The translations under genes and the position numbers were made by a program. From assembly GCA_038503065.1 (NCBI GenBank), contig JBCAMK010000011.1, positions 496,001-560,000 of the forward strand: 64,000 bases of DNA, written 5' to 3'. How positions within the stretch are numbered: position 1 is the stretch's first letter; every line of letters starts with the position of its first letter. The DNA comes from Paragyromitra xinjiangensis. Lineage: Eukaryota; Ascomycota; Pezizomycetes; Pezizales; Discinaceae. Under the pieces are notes generated by a model. It did not search any database. It was given only the letters and a program-made list of their open reading frames with translations, and was not told the DNA's origin. Positions 11,839 to 23,343 of this stretch are shown piece by piece.

Positions 11839-13246
11839 CGATAGGTGATTTGGATTATCCTCTGCAAATCTTAGACCTATTTTTCGGAATACTCGAATGG
11901 CCGTAGATGTAATGGTATTAAGCTTAGGGACGTACTAGTTTTAGGCTGGGATAACTCATTAATGCTTAGGCTCGTTTGTCGTAGTCGCTCTTTGCGGGAA
12001 TCGGTCGGGGCTCCCATACTAAATGAAGGAAGTAGGTGAAGGGTCTAGTGAAAGGAGGGAGAGCTATGAATATCAATATCTGGCCCTGTGGTGCATGTGG
12101 CCGGCGTTTGGGTAGGCGCCCTGGAGCGTGGGATGTTCAAACCACGTTGAAACAATATTCACACCACCCTCAAACAACATTCATCAGCAAAAAGTCGGGT
12201 CTGCGTCCAGTCGCGCCTAGGGCAGTAGGCGCACTGGGCGCACTGGGCTCGGATTTTTCTAGGCACTGCGTTAGGCGTACTAGGCGTATGGACGTGCTAG
12301 GGCAAGCAATAGAGAGAGAGTATGGGAGTACTAGACGTACGGACGCAGCTAGGCGTAGCTGGGCGCAAGCACATCACAACAGTATGGGGGCTACTTTCAC
12401 AATAAGTGCATGACCTATGTTGGGGCGTCTTCTAGGTGGAGTTAATAATACTAATGGGAAAGCCTTGCATTATCCGGGTAACTCTGGAAATTAGCACGTC
12501 TATTGGCTGAGGATGGCGGTGATGGAAATAGGATAGGTTCGTGCTGTAAGTTTTTAGTTGAATATTTAGCCGCCCCTGTTGTATTCGTCATCACCGTCAG
12601 CGGCTGCACTTGCAGGATCTATGGCGGATAACGTTTGATAGGTGGTATTATGCGCAGAAGTGGAATGGCACTTTAGGTCGGTTTACAAAGGTGGTTGAAT
12701 GCAGGAACACCGATGCTCTTGGCTAGAACCTCAAAGCCTGTTCGCCAATTCATCTAAAATCCTGGAAGCACTTCTCATAAATCACAGCGGCGAAGACCAA
12801 AGTATGATAGATATCCCTCGTTCTGATTCATAATTCTATTTACAACAGTTCGCAGATGGGGCCGCTAGCAGCTCGTCCACGATGGCAAGAACGCGATATT
12901 GAACTCGCCCATCTCGTACAAGAAGGGGAAAAAAAAGAAAAAAGGAAAAGAAAAGAAATAGACAAGAAATAGACCAAACAAAGAACTTTTTAGAGATCGC
13001 AAGAACAGACAACCGCCTACTCATACAATCGTATTTTGCCCCCAGTGATATGGAACACCCACAAGCCGATATTGCCCACAGTACAACGCAACACACTCGA
13101 GATATCCCCCAGTAGTAGTAATTAAGTAATAGCATCTCCCATTTACTCATGAAGGGCTCGCTCATTATCATCGTAGCTCTCAGCCAACCCAAATTTGCTA
13201 TGCTCTATCCTATCGTATTATCCCTCTGGGTATTATCATAATTCTT
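11839..13246. other. Intergenic stretch with GC-rich short repeats and the 3' flank of the nucleolin-like gene
   Basis: The left part holds the DUF3433 promoter. A patch at about 12215-12372 has many degenerate copies of TAGGCGYA/CTGGGCGCA. The right part (about 12840-13246) is probably 3' UTR of the reverse-strand nucleolin-like gene and has a purine-rich run at 12925-12965. No gene is supported. Confidence 0.45.
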
Positions 13247-15042
13247 TTAATCGAAGCGCTTCTTCTGCCCCTGGAAGTCACCAAAACCGCCACGGTTCCT
13301 TGAGGCGCCACCGCGACCACCGCGGTCACCGCCACGGCCACGACCACCACCGAAGCCACCGCGGCTGCCACGGTCACCACCACCGCCACGGCCACCACGG
13401 AATCCACCACCGCGACCACCACCACGGCCACCACGGTCGCCGCCACGTCCACCACTGGAAGAGGGGTCACGGGGGGTGGAGAAGTCAGTGCGGATAGCAC
13501 GACCAGCGATATGGGCACCATTCATTTCCTCAACAGCCTTGCGGGAAGAGTCAATGCTGTCATATTGAATGTATCCGAAACCCTTGCGGTTACCAGTATC
13601 ACTAAGGTGAATTAGTATGGATTTATGGATTTATTCAAGAGAAAGGGGGTGGTGGGATGCTTACGGGTCAGTAGGGAGACGCAGCCCGATGATGTTGCCG
13701 AAGGACTCGAACTCAGCTTGCAGGGTTGCCTCGTCGGCGTCGAAGCTCAAATTGGCAACGAAAACGGTGTCAGACTCAGGGGATTTCTGGTCACCATAGG
13801 CCTTGGCACGGTCCTGACGGGGAGCGGGCTCGGGGCGGGGGGTGGAGAAATCAATATTAAGTGCGCGGCCATCAAGTTCCTTGCCGTTCATAGCCTCGAG
13901 AGCAGCCTTGGCAGAAGAAGCCTCTTCATATTCAACGTATCCGAAACTGCGGTCATAAAATTGTTAGATAGCTGAGAATGAACATGAAAGGGAGAAGAAA
14001 GTACCCCTTAGAGCGACCGGTGCCACGGTCAGTTACGATGCGGACAGCAGAAATAGTGCCAAAGGACTCAAATTCACTCCTCAACCAGTCCTCGTCGACA
14101 TTCCATGACAAAGAGCCAACGAACAAGTTCTTCGGGTTCCCGTCACTACCGGCGGCGGCGGCGGCAGGCTTCTCGGTCTTCGCCTTCTTGGCGGAAGCAG
14201 TGGGCTCGGCATCAGCTTTGCGCTTCTTGGAGTCAGACTCTTCAGAGTCAGAGTCAGAAGAATCAGAGCCCGATGAAGAATCGGAATCAGAGTCGGAAGA
14301 GGCAGCCTCCTTGGTCTTAGGCTTTTCATCAGACTCAGAGTCAGAGTCAGAATCAGATGAATCGGAATCGGAGGAATCGGAGTCGGAGGAATCAGAGGAA
14401 GTGGACTGGGAAAGACTTTAGGATAAAACCCAAGACAAAAATAACAATTTGGGGGCATACCTCTTCGGCCTTCTTTGCAACTTCCTTCTTGCCGTTGGCG
14501 GCAGGAGCAGCCTTCTTGGCAGCAGGCTTCTCGTCTTCAGACTCGGAGTCGGAGTCGGAAGAGTCGGAGTCAGAGCTGGCATCCTTCCTCGTAACCGGGG
14601 CATCCTTCATGGAAGCATCAGAATCGGAATCACTGTCAGAATCAGAGTCGGACTCCTCCTTCTTAACGGTCTTCTTCGGTTCAGGCTTTTTGGCCTCAGC
14701 TTTTTTAGCTTCAGGTTTCTTAGCATCAGTCTTCTTGGCAACCGGCTTCTTGGTCTCGGCCTCGGACTCAGATTCGGAGTCGCTGGAGCCGCTGTCGGAA
14801 TCAGCTGAAGATGAATCTTCGGAATCAGATTCGGGTTCGGGAGTGGGCTCCTTCTTCTTCTTGTCGCCCTTCTTCACGCCCTTCGACTTCTCGACGGCAG
14901 CGACGGCCTTCTTCGCAATCTCCTTGGATTTCGCTTTCGGGGCCTGGCCAGCCTTGGTGACGGCGGCGGATTTGACGGTGCTCAAGGCATCTTTCTTGGC
15001 GTTTTTGCCATTGGCAACGGGCTTAACGGAGGATTTACCCAT
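13247..15042 (-). CDS. Nucleolin/Nsr1/gar2-type nucleolar RNA-binding protein, four exons
   Basis: Exons 15042-14461, 14405-14005, 13946-13665 and 13601-13247 give 539 residues with matching phases. The domain order is a Lys/Ala-rich start, long Ser/Asp/Glu runs alternating with Lys-rich blocks (about residues 60-270), RRM1 (about 286-361, RNP2-like LFVGSL, RNP1 KGFGYVEY split across intron 2), RRM2 (about 386-462, VFVANL and KGFGYIQY, split across intron 3), and a C-terminal RGG/GGRGG box (about 475-535). This is the architecture of yeast Nsr1 and fission yeast gar2, nucleolar factors for pre-rRNA processing and 40S assembly; the acidic serine runs are casein-kinase-2-like sites. The acceptor at 14406-14407 was chosen over one 10 bases upstream because the upstream one puts a stop in frame. 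Confidence 0.93.
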
Positions 15043-15855
15043 TGTAAGTGTTGTAGAGGTAATTGGTGGTAGGAGGATGAAGGGTTAGAGATTCTAGGGA
15101 GTTAACCTTCGAATTCTTTATCAGAGAAGTGGGGGGTTGGGAAGGAGGGGTGAAAAGTGATATGAAAATATTTTCCGCGAGAAAAGTTTCAGGGACAGGA
15201 GCAGGATCAGATACAGCCCACAGAACGAGAATCAAGAGTAGCCAACAATGATAAGCCCACAGAAGCCCACAGATGGATCAGGAATCAAAAGTCTCTTAGA
15301 GAGAAGCCCTCAGTGCCCACAAAAATCTATTCCAGCGGACTGCTTTTCAAGACAGACCGAAGAAAATTGATTGATATGATAAAGCCCTCGGAAATGATGG
15401 GAAAGCCAACTGCTAACTGAATAGAATGAGCCCTCAGATGAGATGATAAAGCCCTCAGATGCAAATTGCGTGCGGCAAACTTCAGTCTTGAGCGTAGAGA
15501 ATCTGTGCGTGATGGGGAAGAAAAGAAAGAAAAGAAGGAGCGGGAGGGCGAGCAGGTGTTGAAATATCTTTTTTTCAAGCGGGCTGGTCACGCCAAGGTT
15601 TCGCAAAAAAAAAAACTTTTTGTTGGTGCTTGTGCTGCAGGCTCTCCGCTTCGCAGTCATGCTAAACCCTTTCCGGTTGTTATCAACGACGCCCGTTTAT
15701 GCAGCAGACCCCGCGTCGACGTGGGGGCAGTATCACACATCCGCTGGGTGAGCACTATCAGGCACGACATTGGAAATCCGAATTTTTCTTTTGCCCACTG
15801 CAACAGCTAATCAGATTCGTGAATATCGTCCAATTGGCCTCGTTTCGTATCCGCC
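15043..15855. promoter_or_regulatory. Divergent promoter region between nucleolin-like and mL54 genes
   Basis: About 810 bases separate two divergently transcribed ribosome-related genes. The half nearer the nucleolin-like gene carries a cluster of AGCCC(A/T)CAG motifs, listed separately. An A-run lies at 15605-15617. Its regulatory role is inferred from position only. Confidence 0.5.
15215..15458. repeat. Seven copies of the 9-mer AGCCC(A/T)C(A/G)G upstream of the nucleolin-like gene
   Basis: Copies begin at 15215, 15254, 15264, 15305, 15383, 15429 and 15450, all in the same orientation (CTGAGGGCT/CTGTGGGCT on the nucleolin-like sense strand). Three read AGCCCACAG, three AGCCCTCAG and one AGCCCTCGG. 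They lie 170-420 bases upstream of the ATG, either in the promoter or in the 5' UTR. Confidence 0.8.
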
Positions 15856-16693
15856 ATGTTTTGCGCCCGCTGCCTACGCTCTTCCGCCCGCCGGCCGGCT
15901 TCTCTTTTGTCGGTACGGACATATGCCGTTGTCAATCCGAACAAAGTGAACCAAACCAAACCTCTAGAATCCAGCACCCCCGGCGGTGAAGGCCCTCCAG
16001 CAGCAACATCTACCTCTGCAGCACAACCATTCTCCACCCCTCTCACTCCAGCGCCGGCGAAGGTTGCTAAGAAGCCGAATGCAGTCACCAGCGGAACTCT
16101 AGCGGGAACCCCGTTAAAACATATCAATTACCTGAAGGGCAAGTCAGATCCTGTCGCTCTTGAGGACTCAGAGTACCCGGATTGGCTATGGGCACTGTTG
16201 GAAACTGGTAAGGCAGCAGCCGTAGCAGATGGCGAAGCTGTAGGAGATCTATATTGTAAGTTTCTCTCTTCCTTAACCTCTCAATTGCATTTCTTGTCTA
16301 ATAAAATAACCCCCAGCCAAATCCAAAAAGGAGCGAAGAATCGCCAAAAAGCGTGCCGAGAAACTTGCTGCTCAGCAATCCCTTGACCCAGAAATCCGTA
16401 TCCCCATCTCGGAGCAGACAATTGATCTGCCGTTCACCACTTCCCCCGAACACCCATTCAAAAGGGTTGTCTCGGCCGTCGGCGGAGTTGGAGAAAATCT
16501 GAAGAGCGAACTACCCTCTGGCGCAAAAGTGAGTGCAAAGGCAATGAGACCGTCCACGGTTGAGATCGGAGGTGAGGTGCAAGTTAGTGCGGATGAAGCT
16601 GTAGCAGCGAGGATGGAAGTGAGGAGGGAGATGAGGAAGAAGTCAAGGGCGGCCATCAAGGAGAAGAATTTCTTGAGTACTTTGGGGAGATAG
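15856..16693 (+). CDS. MRPL37: Mitochondrial large-subunit ribosomal protein mL54 (Mrpl37 family)
   Basis: Exons 15856-16255 and 16317-16693 give 258 residues; the intron is GTAAGT..CCAG, phase 1. The N-terminus is rich in Arg, Ser and Ala with no acidic residue for about 30 residues, as in a mitochondrial import signal. The conserved core at about residues 92-125 contains HINYLKGKSDPVALEDSEYP and then WLW, the diagnostic patch of the mL54/Mrpl37 family, and exon 2 opens with a Lys/Arg-rich helix. The protein sits in the mitoribosome large subunit. It is much longer than the ~105-residue yeast protein because of an N-terminal linker and a C-terminal extension, which is usual in filamentous fungi. 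It diverges from the nucleolin-like gene. Confidence 0.88.
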
Positions 16694-18813
16694 GTCTTGC
16701 CTGTTCGGAGATGTTGGAGATATCATTAACAAGTACTTCTTTCTGTATTAGTACCATAAAATGGAGCTGAAGGGTTGGGCCGGGGTATAGATTTGTATAG
16801 AATTAGTGCTTCAACTTGTGAATACCTCTGAGCGTGCATATTTGTTTTAATGTCCTCATCATTTGGGGGTGATTTGCCTGGTTCAGACCCCTAAAGGTGT
16901 GAAGATTAAATTGCTAAAGCCCCTAGAGAAGAAGTTATTTATTACCTATGGAACGTATGCTTAATCTTAGAATATTGTTGGTGCATATTTAGGTTCTAAG
17001 AAGAAATATAGCGAACCTTGTTATAGGAGCCAAAACTCTCTAGGATAGCTGTAGGGTGATTGGATACGCCCAGATTCACCTCCCTAGTTCTAAAACTAGA
17101 CCTCACCCCACTCCACCCCACATCCACCACTTACAAGCAACAAACCATCAGTTTTTACCAACGCCAGTATCTCAACAAATTGTCCCCCAGACCCCTTTAG
17201 ATTAATGGCATATAGCAGCACTTATACTTCCCACATCCCGATACCCTAGCCTTTCAATCCCCAAGTCAAACGCCAACAGATCGATAGATCCAAAACTCTG
17301 CTGAGATATTGATATCCCTTTATCAAAACGAAGATTAAATTTTCACGGAAGACTTAGGCAGGTTGTATTTAGAGACAATCCTACACTTAACCTTCTGAAA
17401 AGAGGATCACCAGTGTTTGGGTCACTTCACCAAGTTGTGGCGAACCGACTGGTCATTCAATATTCATTCAGGTCTACGGCCTCTCGAACAACTTTGGGTT
17501 CGAGGGGCTGGACTAAACCACATTCTACTTCAGAAGCTAGTTATGCATCACATATTTACAGGGTAAGTTATATCCCAGCTTAGCACATCTTAAGGTTTAA
17601 ATCCCCTGGAGTAGTCCCTCTAACACCTTACAGACCAATCCTCCTCGGAAATCCCACAGGTCATTTTGGGCTTCATATCTTCGAAGGACTCGGTCTCACA
17701 TTAGTGAGATTTGCTGTCCCCAAAATCTTCATATATCTGGACAAATCGACTTACCTACATGTATCTTCATAGCTTAGTACGGGAAGATCATATAAGGCCC
17801 AGTGGCCTTCTCATGCTTAGTTTTACTTATGAAACACCACCCTTTTTCAGCTATACCTCTTTTTTAGGTGGGAAACACGTGGTGTCCGTATATCTTTACA
17901 TTTTCGCTTCATATACTTACCATTGGTCAACAAAGGTTCATGTTAGAGAGCTACAACATGTGCTACATACGGTTCGTTGAAGGAGGAGGGGGAATTGAGT
18001 CATCGCTAACCGTCGCGGACTGTGTAATCACCAAGATGGTAAGCTTTTCGGATCCATCCTTCTAGGCTATGTTGAAAGGATGTATCTCCCCCTGTCTATC
18101 CTCTACGAGAGGGATGGAAATATCTGATCTGATCGCTTTTGCTCGTAACTAGTAAGAGACCCCAACTGTCTGGAGTTGTGGTTGAAATCTGAGCTTGTTC
18201 TTCTAAAATAGCTACACCTTTCATGTACTTTCTCCACCAAGTGGTAAACTTGGAATCTCGGTTTGTATCCTATTTGGGCCTCAAAGGGAGGTTTAAATTG
18301 AAGAGTCGAAAGGAAGTTTGCGCAAGCTATATTCCATCATTTTGAAAGGCTTGGTCTCGATCATGGTATATCACTCGGATTGAATACGTGTTTGATTCTT
18401 TTTCTTCGGTACGATGCTTCGGATATCATACTTGTTCATAGCTTTCCTCGTGTGATTTAGTCTCAGAGCTAGATTACATCTTGTTTTGAACCTGTTCGCC
18501 CTGACTTTCACTACATGTACTTTTCTCATTCCTTTTCGCAGCCACTGTTAGCATGCCTTTTCTTATCACCTCAGTTAGATGCATAAAGTATCGTGTCTTC
18601 CTAGCGGAGAGGGTCTCTTTTAGATCCCAGATAACTTCTTCGGGTTTATGATATTGGCTCTATTGACCTAGTCACGTGAACTGTGACGGTTGAGGCTCAA
18701 AATAAGGAATATGATTACCCGGTCGAGTCTAACGTCACACAACCCCACCATCCTTTCAACTCTCCAAATTACAACAGCTCTTCCAGGCCCCCCACAAGTT
18801 TAACTCGTCTACA
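16694..18813. other. Long intergenic stretch with a weak coding-like patch
   Basis: About 2.1 kb with no supported gene. At 17413-17772 forward there is a patch that looks partly coding: an open frame ends at a GTAAGT (17563), and after a CAG acceptor (17633) another frame runs on to TAG 17770-17772, but the phases do not match, so it may be a decayed gene. The last 100 bases are the LSM2 promoter and 5' UTR. Confidence 0.35.
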
Positions 18814-19380
18814 ATGCTCTTTTTCAGGTACTACCCCTTTAATTCTTCCCTTAGACAATTCTTTTGAGGTAACTAGTACTGAACATCACCACTTACAGTT
18901 TCTTTAAGACTCTTGTTGACCATGAGGTATACCCTCGCCTGAGTTCTTCGAAAACCATTACCCTCCTAATAACTGTCGTCTAGGTCACAATTGAGCTCAA
19001 AAACGATTTATCAATCCGCGGAACTCTTAAATCTGTTGATCAGTTCCTAAATATTAAACTGGACGATATCCAAGTTATCGACGAAGCCCGATACCCTCAC
19101 CTGGTGTGCACCCACCAGATACCTCCTACAGGAACGTAAAAAGCGGCTAATTCATTGTGTATTAGTCTGCTGTTAAGAATGTTTTTATCAGAGGCAGTGT
19201 GGTGAGATATGTACACCTACCTGCGAACGCGGTGGATACAGCGTTGCTGGAGGATGCTACGAGGAGAGGTGAGTTATTTTGTCCATACCTCATATTCCTC
19301 CCTGGAAATATTTTCTGATTATATCAAAACTTTGTGGGAATATAGAAGCTAGCAATGCGGCAGCAGCGAAGACGCGGTAA
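18814..19380 (+). CDS. LSM2: U6 snRNA-associated Sm-like protein LSm2, five small exons
   Basis: Exons 18814-18827, 18899-18926, 18984-19103, 19166-19268 and 19346-19380 give 99 residues, close to the usual 93-100. It begins MLFFSFFKTLVDHEVTIELK, the near-invariant LSm2 start. The Sm1 motif lies at about residues 14-45 (LKNDLSIRGTLKSVDQFLN) and the Sm2 motif at about 60-72 (FIRGSVVRYV). LSm2 belongs both to the cytoplasmic LSm1-7 ring (5'-3' mRNA decay) and the nuclear LSm2-8 ring (U6 snRNA). All four introns have GT..AG ends and matching phases. The exons are so short that no single open frame reveals the gene. Confidence 0.95.
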
Positions 19381-19828
19381 TGCTTCTAGTCGTGAGAATG
19401 GAAGGTGGTAAAAGCCGCATAAAAGATCGATTACAGTGGCGGGTGGACGGGCCAATACCCAGAGTAGAAGTGCGATACTTTATCGCAGATTTTTTTTGAA
19501 TAATCGTCTCTATATAATGAATTTGATGAATGGTGTTAACGGGTTTTTGTATCCTACGAGAATTTTATTAGTGGATATGTTCTTGACTACTAACTACGCG
19601 AGTAGAGGTCCCCAGTATTTTGTTTCATTCCTTGTTTCCAAGTAGCTAGTGGTGGATGTATATGTGGACCCAATGCCTAGGAATTGGTATCACGCCGACT
19701 ATCGCAACCTAACATCAATCCAAGCTCGTGATAATGTGATCGGTAACCCTTGGCCCCTGGAAGATCTTCGGCATCAAGTCAACCTACATCCAGAAACACC
19801 CTTCATTGCATGAAATTTGTATCAGAAA
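19381..19828. other. Intergenic stretch between LSM2 and the long disordered-protein gene
   Basis: Short open frames only (for example 19436-19645). It should hold the LSM2 3' UTR and the promoter of the next gene. Confidence 0.4.
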
Positions 19829-22449
19829 ATGAACTGGACTGGTGGCACTCGCGTACGCTACAACCGGCCATCGTCTGACACCACTCGCCTCCAGAAGCGT
19901 TACTTTGCCAAAGTTCGAGCTCAAAACTCCATCCCTACTTCCTCAAATGTGGCTACATCCATCTCCGGTGAGGAGGGCCTGGATTCTAGCCGCGGAAAAC
20001 GGAAGAAAGCAGCTGTTCCAATTCTTGACATCGCTTTTTCGAGAGCCGACGATGTATCAAATGGGGCAGGGAAGAGAAGAAAGTTATTGGGAACAAGTTC
20101 CACGGCGAGAACGTCCACGCCATCATCCTCGGCACTATTTCCTGGAGGCAGTAAACAAGGAGATAATGAGTTGAAAACCAAGAAGCGACTACTTTTAGAA
20201 AAAGATGACTGGGTATGCACAACTCTCGCTAAACCTCTAGTTTTAAGGCACCAAGCAGGTGACCCAAAGGGATGTAAACGTGTCACTTCAGCAAAGGCCC
20301 CAGAGCCTCTAGGATTAGATCTCCGCGAGCCCTTTGCGGCTCCTAGTGACATCTATCAGGCTAGAGGTACAAGAATAGAGGCCAGAGAACACAACCTTAC
20401 TTCACTAGGTAAGACTTATGCAAATACACGCGATAATAGGGGCCAGAGGCTTGGTGGGGTGTTTCATAACCTCAGTGATGGAGGATATGTGCAAATTGGC
20501 GGTGGTACTCAGCCTACAATTAGAACAACTAACTCTCAGAACTTTAGCGAAAGAGGGTCAGTGATAAGGGAGATGTCTAATATCTCAGAAGAGACTATGC
20601 TGTTCGACCTGGATAGCCCACAAGAAGGGCATGGAACACCTTTCAGGCCTCTATCTTCGGCTACGTGTATGCCTGGAAGCAATGAAGGCAGTTTATTTGA
20701 ACGGCAATATCAGCCAACTCACGTGCGAGACGGTATCGGGGACATGGTTTGTTATAAAGGTGGTTCGCGGTGGGGGGGTCAAGGTAGAGGTGGCCGTTTC
20801 ACTGGTGAATTCCCTTCATCGCCGCTGGCACCATACTCACAAAATATCAATCGCCAAGCACTACCAAATTCTAGCGATTCTTTGGCAGATCAAATCTCGG
20901 AGCTAGTGGAAGACTCGATTGGCGAGACTGAAGCTGCTGCAAACATCGTGTCAAGTAGCCCTTCCACGATTCTTTCCACTATATATCTTCGGCCGGATCA
21001 ACCGCATATAAATTCTTATTCCGGGGCACCCCTGCCGATTGCAGTCGAGGGCGACCAAGAGAAACCTGAATACGAAAATATATCACACGGTCGATACCCA
21101 ATTTGCCAGAAATATCCAACCCTAAGACGGAGTCGAGAGACACTCAGTGGCCTGAATCATCTTCTACTGGAAGAAAGCGAGAACACGCAGAATCTATCTC
21201 TTATGGCATACGCATCATCTTCAGAGAATTCTTGCGCTGGTGGTAGTGAAAATGGCGAGAATTGGATGCTAGGCTCAAATATATCTCCGCGACAACAAGT
21301 GTTTGAGGCTGGAACCGAAACTCTCCCACAAGCATCTGGAGATGACTGGGGGAAACTCCTAAGAAGTGACATTCCGAACAAAGACAATAACACAGAACGA
21401 GGCATGAAAGATGATGTAGAGAAATATTTGGAAGGGGTGGGAATATGGGAAAAGCAGCAAAACGATAGTGAGGAGGTAGCAGATGATCAATGCGATTATA
21501 GTGAAGAGGGGGAATACGAGAACTTAAATAATAATGGCTGTGATCTGGCACCGGTCGCTGGTACCCCGAACACAGAAAAGAAGGGTCCAGCTGGCTTATC
21601 AGAGGCTGCACCCTCTGGGTTCTTTCTTTCGCCAGACGGAGTGAGCAAATATGTGCCTCAAAAGTATCTTGTTACGGGCTTATTAAATGAGTCAAGCGCT
21701 AAGGACTCTTCCCAGGAGAACCTACTTTTGACCCCGAAACGAAAAGTAGTGAACCGTAACAAAGAGTCAGATGAGGCGGTGATTGAAGTTATGCAAGAGC
21801 TAGGTAAGGCGCACGAAGCCTAGAAAGGTCAAATAACAATATTAAAATATGAATAGCTACACCTGATAAACCCGAGGAGGCTACTACTAAGACACATGCA
21901 CCAATTCTCGATCTAGACGGGGAGGAAGACCGCGCGTGGAGAATGTTTGTATTCGACGGTCTTGATGACAACCCCGATGATGAGAATACTAAAGCCCTTG
22001 AACGCTCGAAACCGGCTTTGACGAGAAAATCTTCTCTCAAACCAATTTCACGGCTCACTAAAAATGCATCCCCAGAACCCGAACTCCCAGACAGTTTCCA
22101 AAACTCAGACTCGGTATACGGCTTAGATGCCCAGTCAACTGCCGGCGCTACTGCTGGGTCTGGATCAATTCTAAGCTCGGATGGTTATACAACAAGTTCT
22201 CCTGTCAAATCGAAATCAAAATATTTCATTAGTTCATCTTCTCCAATTGCAAGTCCTGTATCACTTATACGCACTAGACCAGAGCATTCGGCAAACGGGG
22301 GTGGATGGAGAGGGGAACAGAGACCGATCACTTTCTGGTTGGGGAGGAACTCGAGGAACGGGAAAACAACAAAAAGTGAGAGAGTGAGAGAAGAGAGGAA
22401 GGAGAGAGATGAAGGGCATGACGAAATTGACGAAATTGAAGAATGGTAA
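19829..22449 (+). CDS. Long, largely disordered hypothetical protein, two exons
   Basis: Exons 19829-21803 and 21857-22449 (intron GTAAGG..TAG, phase 1) give 855 residues. The ATG at 19829 was chosen; the frame extends slightly upstream but without another ATG. The N-terminus has a compact motif (Met-Asn-Trp-Thr-Gly-Gly, then basic residues, then a KRYFAKVRA helix at about residues 25-35) that resembles a short conserved start I associate with uncharacterised fungal proteins. The rest is low-complexity and polar, rich in Ser, Glu and Asn, with a likely nuclear basic patch near residues 55-60 (RGKRKKA) and an acidic stretch at about 555-585. The C-terminal ~30 residues are charged. No enzymatic domain is visible. 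A nuclear scaffold or regulator is possible, but this is inference. Confidence 0.8.
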
Positions 22450-22993
22450 ATGGATTATCTGTGGGCTGTCTTGTGTTGCTATTTTTTGCTAGGTTACGTA
22501 TTCGCGAATTTTTAGCGCAATTTTTCGTTCTCCCATAATTTGTAGGATATACCGTATGCACAATTATACTTTACGACAATTTCGAGTCCTAATTTAGTAT
22601 AGCTGTGATTAGATGTACGGCAATATCCAGCCGCCATGAACAATTGCAAGACCATTACGTGAAAGCTAGAAATGAATGAATTTAGGCGGTGTTGCTAATC
22701 TCACAGGTCTGGTTACTATTTATGTAACACTGCAGCCTGCGTTTAGAGGTACCATTGCTTAGAGAGAAGGTTTGATGAAGTACAATTTGATTGGGACTGT
22801 AGTCTCGTGCCCAGCCCCATACCACCGAAGGTTGCTGTATGTTTATTAGATAAAATGGCTACAACATCTAAAATATTAAGAATTAAGGTTCGTAAAATAA
22901 CTAATTAATTGCTCGAGCCATTGCTATTGATCCTCTCTATTATATGCTAGTTAATTTCTGTGCCTCCTTCAACAACAGCCTTAAATTATTTTT
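22450..22993. other. Intergenic stretch, no supported gene
   Basis: AT-rich, likely the 3' flank of the disordered-protein gene. No repeats or motifs of note. Confidence 0.4.
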
Positions 22994-23343
22994 TCATGAT
23001 TCCGCATCTTCTCCTTCCAACTGTCTCTTCAAGTACGTCATAAACCAATACTAATCTCTGTCTTCACTCTCTTTATAATACTCTTGATCGAATGATGCAG
23101 TTGCATCCCTCGCGATCTGCAGCTCATATTGGTAAGCATACTAACCAACTCCCGCAATATTCTTAAGATTACTTACACCCGGTTCATTAACATATGCCTA
23201 AAATCACCAGCTCCAATTTTCGGTATTTGCAGCTTCTTCTGGTGTTCTGTCGAGGGTATAGTCAGTAAGTGCATCGTTAATGACAATAAGGGAGCCCAGA
23301 AGGATTCGAGTCGTTGAAGAAGGATAGTGTAAGAGGAAGACAT
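22994..23343 (-). pseudogene. Small gene candidate with an in-frame TAG, probably decayed
   Basis: A reverse frame from ATG 23343-23341 runs 55 codons to a GTGTAAGT donor (about 23178). After an AG at 23142-23141 the frame continues with clearly protein-like sequence (ELQIARDATASFDQEYYKES), meets TAG, and then continues in the same frame (about 18 residues, including FMTYLKRQLEGEDAES) to TGA 22996-22994. The TAG falls where a glutamine would read smoothly. The 38-base intron implied here is unusually short; a longer one using GTAAGT is possible with another acceptor. Either this is a live small gene with an unresolved intron, or a relic with one nonsense change. No family is recognised. Confidence 0.35.

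Noticed and set aside
13195..13521. Forward His/Gly-rich and reverse Val-rich open frames over the nucleolin-like gene's 3' end
   Set aside because: They are shadows of the RGG box; their low-complexity compositions follow from the repeated GGY codons.
14357..15088. Forward 243-codon Ser/Glu-rich frame opposite the nucleolin-like gene
   Set aside because: Antisense image of the Ser/Asp-rich exon 1; no start context or splice logic.
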